15,870 nt of DNA from an uncultured Clostridia bacterium (GCA_947632425.1 CANRPG010000023.1:1-15870), one strand, 5' to 3'. Counted from the first letter of the stretch, positions 1 to 7,504 are shown. Notes: a model not told the origin generated them from the letters alone. Translations and numbers: made by a program.

Positions 1-603
1 TGGGTCGCCGTATTCAAGGCAGGCGGAAGAGGTAGCAGCGATTTCAGCAAAGGTTTCGTTCTTCATGCACTCACGCGCGAGCATTGCCATATCATACGCT
101 GTGGAATAGTGCTCGTCGGTGTAGTCGTCAAGACCCGAAGGCGTTACAAAGTGGGTATCATTAAGCCCCAGCTGCTGTGCGCGCCTGTTCATCATGGCGA
201 CAAAATTTTCAACGCTGCCTGCAACTTTCACGGCGGCTGCATTGGCGGCATCGTTACCGCTTGGCAGCAGCATGCCATAGCAAAGTATGCGCTTTGTGAC
301 AAGATCGCCCTCTACGAGCCCCATTGACGAGCCCTCTACCTTGATAGCCTCGCTGTCGACCTTGAAATAATCGTCAAGGCTGCCGCTCTCTATACACAAA
401 AGCGCGGACATTATCTTGGTGGTGCTTGCCATCTGGCGGCGTTCATAGGCATTTTTCTCAAATATCACCCTGCCGCTTTCGGCTTCAATAAGCACTGCCG
501 ACTTTGCCGAAATATCGCTTTCACCAAAAGCTTCAGCCTTACCGACGGGATACAGCCCGACAATAAGGCATACGCTCAATATTACCGATAATATGCGTTT
601 CAT
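1..603 (-). CDS. D-alanyl-D-alanine carboxypeptidase (serine penicillin-binding protein, peptidase S11), 3' end outside window
   Basis: The first 201 codons of a low-molecular-weight penicillin-binding protein are visible; the C-terminus lies beyond the window edge. Enzymes of this family trim the terminal D-alanine from peptidoglycan stem peptides outside the membrane. An N-terminal hydrophobic signal peptide (about residues 1–25, MKRILSVILSVCLIVGL) is followed by the catalytic SxxK motif (S-T-T-K, residues 60–63) and the SxN motif (S-G-N, 115–117). Their spacing is as expected for S11 peptidases. The third motif (KTG) would be outside the window. The start is supported by a GGGAG ribosome binding site about 8 nt upstream. 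It lies 77 bp downstream of ytfJ on the same strand. In clostridia, DacF/DacB-type carboxypeptidases commonly sit next to ytfJ and scpAB, so sporulation-linked or general wall roles are both possible. The family call is firm; the exact paralogue is not. Confidence 0.93.
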   Translation of the reverse strand, partial: MKRILSVILSVCLIVGLYPVGKAEAFGESDISAKSAVLIEAESGRVIFEKNAYERRQMASTTKIMSALLCIESGSLDDYFKVDSEAIKVEGSSMGLVEGDLVTKRILCYGMLLPSGNDAANAAAVKVAGSVENFVAMMNRRAQQLGLNDTHFVTPSGLDDYTDEHYSTAYDMAMLARECMKNETFAEIAATSSACLEYGDP

Positions 604-632
604 TTTGTTCTCCCTCAATATATTATTTATGT

Positions 633-662
633 TATAATGTGAAGAAGTTTACAAAATGATAC
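633..662 (-). promoter_or_regulatory. Candidate promoter, forespore-sigma-like, upstream of the carboxypeptidase gene
   Basis: On the minus strand GTATC (658–662) is followed after 18 nt by CATTATA (633–639), about 30 nt before the carboxypeptidase start. This resembles the sigma-G pattern known from Bacillus (GHATR, 17–18 nt, CATNNTA), with one mismatch in the upstream box. A good sigma-A match is not seen here. Short motifs like this occur by chance, so this is only a candidate. Confidence 0.25.
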
Positions 663-680
663 GCCGCAGAGCTCTGGAAA

Positions 681-1070
681 TTATTCCTCGTCAGAATTTT
701 CAGACTTTTTCTTATCGAGGAACGCAGTTACCTTGTCAATGACCTCGGGGATCATATTGATAGCGGCGTTCTCTTTAGAGGCGTTCACAGTCATTTGCAG
801 CAGCTTTACCTCGCCGTCGGTAATGGCTATAAAAGCAAGCGGATTTATCGTTATTCCTGCGCCCGAGCCGCCGCCGAAGCAGTCTTTAGCCGAGCTGGTG
901 GGCAGGTCGCTGCCGCCCGATGCAAAACCCAGCGATACCTTTGACACGGGGATTATGGTGGTATGCTCGTTTACTACGATAGGCTTGCCGACCACGGTTT
1001 CGCAGTCTGCCATTGCCTTTATTTTCTCCATTGCAGTACCTACCAGACTTTCAAGATGTTGTTCACTCAT
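681..1070 (-). CDS. ytfJ: GerW/YtfJ family sporulation-associated protein
   Basis: A 129-residue protein that matches the YtfJ family by pattern. It has an N-terminal segment with a VVGKPIVVNEHTTIIPVSKV-like stretch, a glycine-rich centre (CFGGGSGAG, about residues 64–72), the INPLAFIAI segment, and a lysine/glutamate-rich tail. YtfJ (GerW) is a small forespore-linked protein needed in B. subtilis for normal L-alanine germination. Family members also occur in poorly sporulating Firmicutes, where their role is unclear. The start overlaps the end of the DUF2953 gene by 8 nt, with a CGGAG ribosome binding site inside that gene, so translation is probably coupled. The gene order DUF2953–ytfJ matches B. 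subtilis ytfI–ytfJ. No signal peptide or membrane segment is visible. Confidence in the family is high; presence of the gene does not show that this organism sporulates. Confidence 0.92.
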   Translation of the reverse strand: MSEQHLESLVGTAMEKIKAMADCETVVGKPIVVNEHTTIIPVSKVSLGFASGGSDLPTSSAKDCFGGGSGAGITINPLAFIAITDGEVKLLQMTVNASKENAAINMIPEVIDKVTAFLDKKKSENSDEE

Positions 1071-1995
1071 TTGATAACAGCTCCGTTCTATTAGATTTTA
1101 ATTTTGCCTTTTCTTCTTTTTCGCGGCGCTTGCGTTCTTTTCGCGCCTTTATCTTTTGAGGTATCCATATCCTCAGAAAGTTCACACCTGTACAAAACGC
1201 TATGGCTATCAGCGCGCTGGGTCTTACCATTACGACCGTTGCCGCATAATATTCAAAAGCGCTTTCGTTGAATTTACAATAAACTTCGACATTCTTTGCC
1301 CTTACTGTAAATATGCTGTCTATGACCGAAACGCCGTTTCCCACCGCTGCGCTTAGTTTTCCGTAAGCCATTGCGGCATCGTATGCGTCCTCTTTGCCGC
1401 TTACAAGGCGAATATCAAGCTTTGTAAAACGAATGGTCTTCAGTATTTTTTTGACCGCCTTCCACGCCATTGGCACATAAGGCTTTACCATATTGAAGTA
1501 TCGCTTTACCTTGGCAAGACCGCCCTCTTTATTTGCTTTCTCGGCTTTCGCAGCGGCTTTTTCTGCCTTCTTGGCGGCTTTTTCGGCTTTCTTCTGCTCT
1601 TTGAGCTCTTTTTTCTGCTCTTTGGTAAGCTTTACCTTTTCGGACTTGGTTTCTTCTATATATTCAGTATCTTCTTTTTCTTCTGTATTTTCGATATTTT
1701 CGGCAATCTGCGCTTCTTCCTGCTCGTCTGCAAGATTTGCCTGCTCTATCATCTTATCTATCTGCTCGTCGGTAAAGTCTGCATCAGAGGGCGGCGATTT
1801 TGATTTTTTCTCTTTCTTCGGCTCCTTTTCTTTGCCTTTATCTTTCTGAGGTCTGGGGTATATCTTTATAAAAAGCCACTTTATCTCGATGATCGGTTTC
1901 TCGCCGCTCTGGGCGCACAGTGTAACTTTTACAGAAAAATGGAGCAAAATAACGATAAGCGCGATTATCCCCAAAAGTATATAAAGCACTATCAT
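1063..1995 (-). CDS. DUF2953 domain-containing membrane protein (YtfI-like)
   Basis: A 310-residue protein: one N-terminal membrane segment (LYILLGIIALIVILLHF), a start of the DUF2953 fold (VTLCAQSG… IEIKWLFIKIYP), then roughly 110 residues of very charged low complexity (Lys/Glu-rich, ending in AEKAAKKAEKAAAKAEKA-type repeats). The conserved C-terminal part follows (VKPYVPMAWKAVKKILKTIRFTKLDIRLVSG, then a region ending FLRIWIPQKIKARKERKRR). The function of DUF2953 is unknown; it is usually next to ytfJ, as here. I chose the second ATG: the first, at 2004, directly abuts the AAGGAG ribosome binding site, whereas the ATG at 1995 has ideal 9-nt spacing. It lies 35 nt after scpB in the same operon. 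The long charged insert is unusual and may be a coiled or disordered linker. Confidence 0.85.
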   Translation of the reverse strand: MIVLYILLGIIALIVILLHFSVKVTLCAQSGEKPIIEIKWLFIKIYPRPQKDKGKEKEPKKEKKSKSPPSDADFTDEQIDKMIEQANLADEQEEAQIAENIENTEEKEDTEYIEETKSEKVKLTKEQKKELKEQKKAEKAAKKAEKAAAKAEKANKEGGLAKVKRYFNMVKPYVPMAWKAVKKILKTIRFTKLDIRLVSGKEDAYDAAMAYGKLSAAVGNGVSVIDSIFTVRAKNVEVYCKFNESAFEYYAATVVMVRPSALIAIAFCTGVNFLRIWIPQKIKARKERKRREKEEKAKLKSNRTELLSNE

Positions 1996-2030
1996 CGTTA
2001 TCATCTCCTTTTAAAAATGTATTATACTGA

Positions 2031-2588
2031 TCATTCTTGCCCGTCGGTCGCCGCGGCAACATCGTCAAAACTGAGCTGCTCGGGGTCTGCTGTCATATCG
2101 GGAAGCTCTGTAGTTGACGAAAGCTGAAAACATCTTAAAAAATTGCTTGTTGTTTTGTAAGCTATAGGTCTGCCGGGAAGATCAAGCCTGCCTGCCTCGG
2201 CGACAAGCCCTTTTTCAACTAGCGAATTTACCGTAGACGAGCTGTCAACGCCTCTCACGCTTTCAACAAAGCCTTTTGTAACGGGCTGGTTATACGCCAC
2301 AATTGTGAGCACTTCCATTGCCGCAGGCGAAAGAGCGGTATTCCGCTTGGTTTCAAGAGCCTTTTTTACAAAGCTGCCATAGCTGTTTTTTACGGTCATC
2401 TGATATTCGCCGTCAAGCTCTAAAACACAAAGCGAGGTGTCTGCAAGCCTGTCATTGAGAAGCCTTACTATTTTTGGCACTTCGTTTTCCTCGATCTCAA
2501 GCGCCTGCGAGAGCTTTGCCTTGTCAAGCGGTTCGCCGCTGGCAAAGAGCGCTGCTTCTGTAAAATTTACCAGTTCATCTATCTGCAT
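2031..2588 (-). CDS. scpB: Segregation and condensation protein B
   Basis: A 185-residue ScpB. ScpB forms a dimer of tandem winged-helix proteins that binds the middle of ScpA; with SMC it forms the condensin complex that compacts and segregates origins. Visible hallmarks are the N-terminal FTEAALFASGEPLDKAKLSQAL segment (first winged helix) and the signature LSPAAMEVLTIVAYNQPVTK (about residues 103–122). After this comes VRGVDSSSTVNSLVEKGLVAEAGRLDLPGRP, the second winged helix and its wing. Length matches the family. The ATG lies inside the end of scpA (14-nt overlap), with an AAAGG ribosome binding site about 10 nt upstream, pointing to translational coupling and matched expression of the two subunits. 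The last ~25 residues are acidic and variable. Confidence 0.96.
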   Translation of the reverse strand: MQIDELVNFTEAALFASGEPLDKAKLSQALEIEENEVPKIVRLLNDRLADTSLCVLELDGEYQMTVKNSYGSFVKKALETKRNTALSPAAMEVLTIVAYNQPVTKGFVESVRGVDSSSTVNSLVEKGLVAEAGRLDLPGRPIAYKTTSNFLRCFQLSSTTELPDMTADPEQLSFDDVAAATDGQE

Positions 2589-3471
2589 ATGTATTAGCCT
2601 TTCTCAAATATCCCCACAGGTTGGCTTTTCGCAGTGTTCCCTGCGCGACTGTATAATGCCTTATTGCGCTGTTGTTCCAAAGGTTGACTTTCGGCGCAGC
2701 GCTCTTTTTGCCGCTCTTGGGTACGTTTTCTTCTTGCGGCGGCTGATCTTCCACAGCTATAGCTCTTTTTCTTGCATCTGCAAAATACAGAACACTGTTA
2801 TCGTCGCTTAGCCTTATCCTGCCCGATTTTGTGAGTTCCAGCACGGCAAGAAACGTTGCGACCCTCTCGCTTTTGTCGGTAAGTCCGTCATACAGCCTGT
2901 CCATTTTGCAGGAGCCTGTGCTGTAAAGCGTTTTCATTATATACATAATTCTTGAAGTTACCGAAACTATCCTGCGTGAAACAATAGGCTCAAAAACTGC
3001 GGCTTTTATGGGCTTTGTTCTTTGCGCTCTGGCGAATATGCCCATATAAGCCTCGCGCAGCACCTGCGGCGAATGTATAACGTTATAAGTCTTATCGACG
3101 GGCAGTTTCATAGGTTCTCTTACAAAGCTCTCGCCGCCGATATACTTTTCCGAGAGCATTTTTGCAGCCATTTTGCACATAGAATACTCTATGAGTCTGC
3201 CCTCCAGCTCTTTTTTGAGTTCCTGAGCCTCTTCTGGCTTTGGCAGCAGGCTGACGGTCTTTATATATATCAGCCGCGCAGCCATTTCAAGAAACTCCCC
3301 TGCTGTTTCAAGGTCGGTATCTTCGGCGTTGTCTATATACGCAAGATACTGCTCCAGCAGCGAGGATATTTCTATATCGTAAATATTGAGCTTATGCTTT
3401 GTTATAAGGTACAAAAGCAGATCGAGCGGCCCTTCAAAGTCCTTCAGTTTAAAGGTAAGTTCTTCATTCAT
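2575..3471 (-). CDS. scpA: Segregation and condensation protein A (kleisin)
   Basis: A 298-residue ScpA, the kleisin that bridges the two SMC heads. The N-terminal SMC-neck-binding domain carries the hallmark FEGPLDLLLYLITKHKLNIYDI (about residues 13–34), followed by EQYLAYI and ETAGEFLEMAARLIYIKTVSLLP. The C-terminal part (about 165–235) looks like the winged helix that caps an SMC head. It is longer than B. subtilis ScpA (about 250) because of a basic, low-complexity tail (SGKKSAAPKVNLWNNSAIRH and on). The start lies 6 nt after the upstream site-2 protease gene with no strong ribosome binding site, so it probably depends on ribosomes arriving from that gene. It is followed by scpB with overlap. 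Confidence 0.96.
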   Translation of the reverse strand: MNEELTFKLKDFEGPLDLLLYLITKHKLNIYDIEISSLLEQYLAYIDNAEDTDLETAGEFLEMAARLIYIKTVSLLPKPEEAQELKKELEGRLIEYSMCKMAAKMLSEKYIGGESFVREPMKLPVDKTYNVIHSPQVLREAYMGIFARAQRTKPIKAAVFEPIVSRRIVSVTSRIMYIMKTLYSTGSCKMDRLYDGLTDKSERVATFLAVLELTKSGRIRLSDDNSVLYFADARKRAIAVEDQPPQEENVPKSGKKSAAPKVNLWNNSAIRHYTVAQGTLRKANLWGYLRKANTYADR

Positions 3472-3477
3472 CTGCTT

Positions 3478-4170
3478 TTACACCAACGCTTCTATCCAGT
3501 TTGTTGCCAAAGCAAACAGATCAAACAGCTTACCGTCTATAAAGCCAAGCGGTCGTGAAAGTATGCCCGAAAACATAAGAGCCATGAACACTATGCTTAT
3601 AACAAGCTGATTTTCGGCGAGTATTCTTTCATATTTAGCCGATGTGAAGTAGGAAAGTATTCTTGAACCGTCGAGCGGCGGCACGGGTATAAGGTTGAAC
3701 ACCGCAAGACCTATATTTATAGTAACAAGGAAGTAGAAAAGCCATATCGCGTAGTACAGACCTGTATTGTTGGTGCCCGTTATATAGTATATAATGCCGT
3801 TTTTCATCATATAGTCATCAGAAACGCCGAGCAGCACCCTCAAAATTATCATGGAAATAATTGCCACAATAATGTTTGAAGCAGGGCCAGCAAACGCGGT
3901 CAATGCCATATCGCGGCGGTAGTGCTTGAAATGCAGAGGGTTCACAGGCACAGGCTTCGCCCAGCCAAAACCGGTGAACACCAGCAGTATCGCGCCGATG
4001 GGGTCGATATGCGCCAACGGGTTCATCGTAAGTCTGCCCATATATTTGGCGGTATAGTCGCCGCACCTTTCAGCCATCCACGCGTGGGCGAGCTCGTGTA
4101 TCGGCAGAACCATAAATATAATAAGTATTCTTGTACCGTACTCAATGACAGTCTGAGCATCAAGATGCAT
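3478..4170 (-). CDS. Site-2 protease family protein (M50 zinc metallopeptidase, YwhC/YydH-like)
   Basis: A 230-residue multi-spanning membrane protein of the short S2P type, a family that cleaves within or near the bilayer; the substrate here is unknown. The zinc-binding HExxH motif is present (HELAH, residues 25–29), followed by the family signature MNPLAHIDPIGAILL (about 49–63) and FGWAKPVPVNP. The third metal ligand motif is NLIPVPPLDGSRIL (D at about 167). Several hydrophobic segments surround these. No PDZ domain is visible. The start has AAGGAG nine nt upstream. It is the first gene of the scpAB–DUF2953–ytfJ operon, an arrangement familiar from many clostridia, and has its own promoter at 4205–4233. 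Confidence 0.94.
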   Translation of the reverse strand: MHLDAQTVIEYGTRILIIFMVLPIHELAHAWMAERCGDYTAKYMGRLTMNPLAHIDPIGAILLVFTGFGWAKPVPVNPLHFKHYRRDMALTAFAGPASNIIVAIISMIILRVLLGVSDDYMMKNGIIYYITGTNNTGLYYAIWLFYFLVTINIGLAVFNLIPVPPLDGSRILSYFTSAKYERILAENQLVISIVFMALMFSGILSRPLGFIDGKLFDLFALATNWIEALV

Positions 4171-4204
4171 ACCTATTTTCTCCTTTATAATAACAGTTAC
4201 ATTT

Positions 4205-4233
4205 ATTATAATATATTTTTATTAAAATTACAA
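4205..4233 (-). promoter_or_regulatory. Sigma-A promoter of the site-2 protease–scpAB operon
   Basis: On the minus strand: TTGTAA (4228–4233), a 17-nt spacer and a perfect TATAAT (4205–4210). The -10 box is about 35 nt before the site-2 protease start. No other convincing promoter is seen within the operon down to ytfJ. Confidence 0.75.
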
Positions 4234-4314
4234 GGCTATTTTAAGCATTTTTTTGTGAGAACGTATAAATTTTTAAAAAAATTACCCTCAAAGCAAATTT
4301 TTTTTGAAAATCTC

Positions 4315-4343
4315 TTGCAATTTGAATTGATTTCTGCTAAAAT
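4315..4343 (+). promoter_or_regulatory. Sigma-A promoter of rpmB
   Basis: TTGCAA (4315–4320), 17-nt spacer, TAAAAT (4338–4343), about 46 nt before the rpmB start. It is divergent from the site-2 protease promoter, with about 80 bp of AT-rich DNA between the two. Confidence 0.7.
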
Positions 4344-4389
4344 AGTAATGTTGCATATTTTAAAAATTTCAAAAGGGGGTGCAACCTGT

Positions 4390-4575
4390 ATGGCAAAATG
4401 TGATTTTTGCGGCAAGGGTGTAACTTTTGGTATCAAGGTTTCTCACTCACACAGAAGAACAAACAGAACATGGAAGCCTAACGTAAAGAGGGTAAAGGCT
4501 GTTGTCAACGGCACTCCTTGTCACGTTTACGCTTGTTCAAGATGTCTGCGCTCGGGAAAAGTTGAGAGAGCGTAA
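4390..4575 (+). CDS. rpmB: 50S ribosomal protein L28 (bL28), zinc-ribbon form
   Basis: A 61-residue L28, a small basic protein of the large ribosomal subunit. It starts MAKCDFCGKG and has the conserved SHSHRRTNRTWKPNVKRVKA stretch (about residues 18–37). CxxC pairs at residues 4/7 and 49/52 make this the zinc-binding (C+) variant; organisms with such paralogues often switch to a cysteine-free form under zinc limitation, but no second copy is in view. The open frame extends far upstream, but the internal ATG at 4390 is the real start: it follows AGGGGGT at a good distance and matches the family N-terminus. Monocistronic, with its own promoter and a terminator 25 nt after the stop. Confidence 0.97.
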   Translation: MAKCDFCGKGVTFGIKVSHSHRRTNRTWKPNVKRVKAVVNGTPCHVYACSRCLRSGKVERA

Positions 4576-4600
4576 GATAAAATGACCGCATAAAAAGAAT

Positions 4601-4637
4601 CTGCCCGTTTCGGTAAGTGAAACAGGCAGTTTTTTTG
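4601..4637 (+). terminator. Rho-independent terminator of rpmB
   Basis: Stem CTGCCCGTTTC / GAAACAGGCAG (11 bp with one C·A mismatch), 7-nt loop, followed at once by a run of seven or more T. It starts 25 nt after the rpmB stop. Confidence 0.9.
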
Positions 4638-4711
4638 TTTAGACGAAAGTGTTCATCGTCCCACGGCACACAAAAATTTCAAGTCTTGTCAAGAAAGGAA
4701 AAGTTTTCGAT

Positions 4712-4919
4712 CGACCCTTTTTCAAAAGGGTCGTCAGGTCGAGGGGCGAGCCCCTCGTCGCCGTCCGCAGACGGCGAAAGCCCCTTACGGCAGGCGCTCC
4801 GCAAAGGGTGAATTGAAAAACAGTCCTGTGGACTGTTTTTCAAGAGGGAACGCCCTGCAAGAGAGGGCGTTCCCTAAGTAATAGCAATATCAAATTTTCC
4901 GCGTTCCATTCTGGAACGC
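4712..4919. repeat. Array of seven intergenic hairpins (palindrome cluster)
   Basis: No gene is visible here. Seven hairpins follow one another. They are: 4712–4733 (9-bp stem, loop TTCA); 4740–4757 (7 bp, loop CGAG); 4759–4776 (7 bp, loop CGCA); 4782–4808 (imperfect, CCCTT/AAGGG outer and CGG/CCG inner stem); 4813–4843 (14 bp perfect, loop TGT); 4845–4875 (12 bp perfect, 7-nt loop); and 4901–4919 (8 bp perfect, loop TTC). The first three use tetraloops. T-runs do not follow the stems, so they are not ordinary terminators. It lies between two convergent genes, rpmB and the LTA-synthase-like gene. It may be a dispersed intergenic element or a structured 3' RNA; this cannot be decided from one copy. 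Confidence 0.85.
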
Positions 4920-5057
4920 CGTACAATGTGCAAAATTCATAACAAGTAATGCGCAAACGTATTAGCACACTCAAAAAGAGAGAAAGCCAAAATTTAGTGG
5001 GGCTTTGAACAGCTCCGCAGGTGGCGCGTAAGCGCGATTAAAAAGAAACTTTACTTC
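4920..5057. other. Gene-free spacer after the hairpin array
   Basis: No credible coding region. A short GCGC–GTAA–GCGC hairpin near 5025–5036 and a weak AAGAA…TTTCTTTTT arrangement just after the stop of the minus-strand sulfatase gene might help end that transcript. I see nothing else recognisable. Confidence 0.4.
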
Positions 5058-7229
5058 TTATGATGCGTTCTCCTCTGTCGGCGGGTTTTCCTGCTCTCGG
5101 ATAAGATCGTGATAGATTATAGCATTTGAAACTTCTATCCTCTTTTCGGCGTAATCGGAGTAATACTGGATATACTCATCATCTACAACGCCGTCGTTTA
5201 TCAGCGCTGTCATATTCTCCTCGGAGTAGTCCCCTGCCGTTGATTTGAACGCTCCGTCACGCTCCTCCGAATACACTGGGCTGACGTAATCTTTATACAC
5301 CTGATTGCAGGAAACCACGGTCGAGAGGTTCTTATACTTTGTAAGGTCAAAATAGTCGCCCGACTGGCTGTCGTAATAAACTTTATCGGTTATAAAGCTG
5401 GCATCTGGCAGGATAACTATATTCTCCTCGTTCTTTTTCAGGCTGAATATATCAGTACCGAGGGCATAGTCGCTCTCAAAACCGAACATATTGCCAAGCG
5501 TGGGCAGGCAGTCATACATACCCATTATTTTGGTTATTTCCTTAGGCTCGCAGGGCATATCTTTCGCCCAGATTATAAACGGCACGCCGCGGTTGAGGTT
5601 ATACATAAAGTCGTTTATCTCTATATATCCCTCGTCGTCGTCATCGAGAGCCTCGCCCGTGAACGGGTCATAGTTATAATAGTACTCATACTCCGGCTCT
5701 TTTATTTTGGCATCGTGGTCGCCATAGATAGCTATAACGGTATCTTCCAGCAGTCCTGCGCTGTCAAGGTCGCTTATGAACTGACCTATAGCTTCATCTG
5801 CATAGTGCACCGACTTGAAATAGCTGCCCAGCGTTGTACCCTCGAGAAAATCGGCTGATACTTCCTCGTAAGAGCCTGTTGCTTCGTTATACTTTTTATA
5901 CTTGAAATCAACTTGATAATCGCTGTAATTTTCAATATCTGTAAACGGGGTATGGTTGGTGAGCATTATCATAGTGCCGTAGAAATTCTCATGCTCCTGC
6001 GCTATCTGCTGTATTTTTGAGATAGACTGTCTGAAAAACGACTTATCGGAAAGCCCGAGACCTATGGTCTCATCTATAACAAAATCGTTAGAAGAATGGT
6101 ATAATCTTTGGTAGCCGAGAGAGTTGTGCAGATTAAGTCTGTTCCAGTAAGAGCCGTTGTTGCCGTGCATACTGAAAGCATAGTAGCCCTTTTCGCCGAG
6201 CAGTTTCGGTATGGAGATATAGTCTCTGTCCCAGTAGTTTATGGCGACCGTGCCGCTGGATGCAGGCAGCATTGACGTTGAGAACACAAACTCACTATCG
6301 GAGCTTGTTCCCACGCTTTCCTGCGAATGGAAGTTGGAAAAATACAGGCCCTCGCTTGCCAGCTTTTGCAGATTTGGTGTGAGCGGTTCGCCGTTTATAT
6401 ATGTATCTAAAGTGAAATTCTGTATACTTTCCGCGTGTATAACAAGCAGGTTCTTGCCCTTGAAAATGTCGGTATACTCATTTTTGCCGTGGTTTTCGCT
6501 GTTGCTGTCATAAAATTCCGAGAAGGTCTGCTGGCTTTCCTCATAGCCCCAGACGGTATTGAATTTTGCCGAGATAGACGAAACTACGTCGCTTATCTCA
6601 TAAATGCACACGCCGAACTTGCCCAGAACGTACTCTCTGTTCCACTGCTTGCGAAGTTTTGAAAAGTCTGAGCCTTGGAGCGTTACCGCAAAAACGGCGA
6701 GACATATGACCCCTGCCAGCACCAGCTTACCGGGGTTTTTCTTGCCCTTCTGGGCGTTCGCGGCATCTTCAAAGTGCTGCGGTCTGCGCTTTTTGAGAAG
6801 GCAGTGAACGACTATCACAAACGGCACCGACCATATGAAAACGAGGTCTTTTAGCTCTAATATGTAGCCTGTTACGGCGTTTGCGACACCGCCGAGCTGC
6901 GATGCAGTTGACAAAAGCGACAGCGATATGAACGAGCGGTAGTTTGTATAATACACCGAGTTTGCGCCGCAGAGAAATGCGAACACACCTGCCATTATGC
7001 TATAATAAATAACGCGGCGTTTAGGCTTTATAAGAAAACCTATAGAGCAGAATATAAGGCACATGCCAAGCTCTGCGAGTATGGGTCTTACAGCCCAGTA
7101 ATTTTTTACCGTGAACGCGCGCAGTATATATGAATTTATCAGGCAGCTTACAACAAAAGAAAGCATTACATAGTTATGCGATGCGTACCTGAGTATTTTA
7201 TTTTTTATACTCACAAGTTTCTCTTTCAT
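5058..7229 (-). CDS. LTA synthase family protein (membrane-anchored alkaline-phosphatase-superfamily/sulfatase enzyme)
   Basis: A 723-residue enzyme with about five N-terminal membrane segments (roughly residues 20–185) and an extracellular sulfatase-fold domain (about 258–600). Family members transfer glycerol phosphate from phosphatidylglycerol to build lipoteichoic acid or modify other surface glycans. The LtaS active-site pattern is present: E267 (HAESIQN), catalytic T308 (GTSSDSE), H355/W362/R364 (SMHGNNGSYWNR), H426 (NHTPF) and D504/H505 (GDHD). This parallels E255, T300, H347/W354/R356, H416 and D475/H476 of S. aureus LtaS. It is longer than typical LtaS (about 650) because of an acidic, Tyr-rich C-terminal tail. 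The start has a GGAT-type ribosome binding site. It is a single gene with its own promoter, divergent from the DHH phosphoesterase. The acceptor (LTA or another polymer) is not predictable here. Confidence 0.93.
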   Translation of the reverse strand: MKEKLVSIKNKILRYASHNYVMLSFVVSCLINSYILRAFTVKNYWAVRPILAELGMCLIFCSIGFLIKPKRRVIYYSIMAGVFAFLCGANSVYYTNYRSFISLSLLSTASQLGGVANAVTGYILELKDLVFIWSVPFVIVVHCLLKKRRPQHFEDAANAQKGKKNPGKLVLAGVICLAVFAVTLQGSDFSKLRKQWNREYVLGKFGVCIYEISDVVSSISAKFNTVWGYEESQQTFSEFYDSNSENHGKNEYTDIFKGKNLLVIHAESIQNFTLDTYINGEPLTPNLQKLASEGLYFSNFHSQESVGTSSDSEFVFSTSMLPASSGTVAINYWDRDYISIPKLLGEKGYYAFSMHGNNGSYWNRLNLHNSLGYQRLYHSSNDFVIDETIGLGLSDKSFFRQSISKIQQIAQEHENFYGTMIMLTNHTPFTDIENYSDYQVDFKYKKYNEATGSYEEVSADFLEGTTLGSYFKSVHYADEAIGQFISDLDSAGLLEDTVIAIYGDHDAKIKEPEYEYYYNYDPFTGEALDDDDEGYIEINDFMYNLNRGVPFIIWAKDMPCEPKEITKIMGMYDCLPTLGNMFGFESDYALGTDIFSLKKNEENIVILPDASFITDKVYYDSQSGDYFDLTKYKNLSTVVSCNQVYKDYVSPVYSEERDGAFKSTAGDYSEENMTALINDGVVDDEYIQYYSDYAEKRIEVSNAIIYHDLIREQENPPTEENAS

Positions 7230-7314
7230 ATATTTATCCTCACGTTTTGCGTTATGTGTTTACCTGCTGCGAAAAAATATTGTGCAAAATGCTTTTATAC
7301 TATTTTACTGATTT

Positions 7315-7343
7315 ATTGTAATACTTTTTGTCCGAAATGTCAA
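7315..7343 (-). promoter_or_regulatory. Sigma-A promoter of the LTA-synthase-family gene
   Basis: On the minus strand: TTGACA (7338–7343), 17-nt spacer, TACAAT (7315–7320). It leaves a 5' untranslated region of about 80 nt before the start at 7229. Confidence 0.75.
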
Positions 7344-7446
7344 CAGTTAAAATATAACTATAAGATATTCATAAGTATTTTTGTATAAAATTCTACATAA
7401 GCGCATATCGGCGGCGCTGCGTTTTTGTGATTTTTTAAGTACCCAC

Positions 7447-7475
7447 TTGAAAATTTTAATATTATATGTTACAAT
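7447..7475 (+). promoter_or_regulatory. Sigma-A promoter of the DHH phosphoesterase gene
   Basis: TTGAAA (7447–7452), 17-nt spacer, TACAAT (7470–7475), 29 nt before the start codon. It is divergent from the promoter at 7315–7343. Confidence 0.75.
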
Positions 7476-7504
7476 ATATACATATTATATAAGGAGAGAA
7501 AATA

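Noticed and set aside
1493..1849. 118-codon plus-strand ORF rich in Ser, Phe and Ala
   Set aside because: It is the antisense shadow of the Lys/Glu-rich insert of the DUF2953 gene; no ribosome binding site or promoter.
4617..4811. 64-codon plus-strand ORF running into the hairpin array
   Set aside because: It starts inside the rpmB terminator and its second half is palindromic DNA; no ribosome binding site.
4712..4919. CRISPR array
   Set aside because: The repeated units are different palindromes of different length, with no common direct repeat and no regular spacers.
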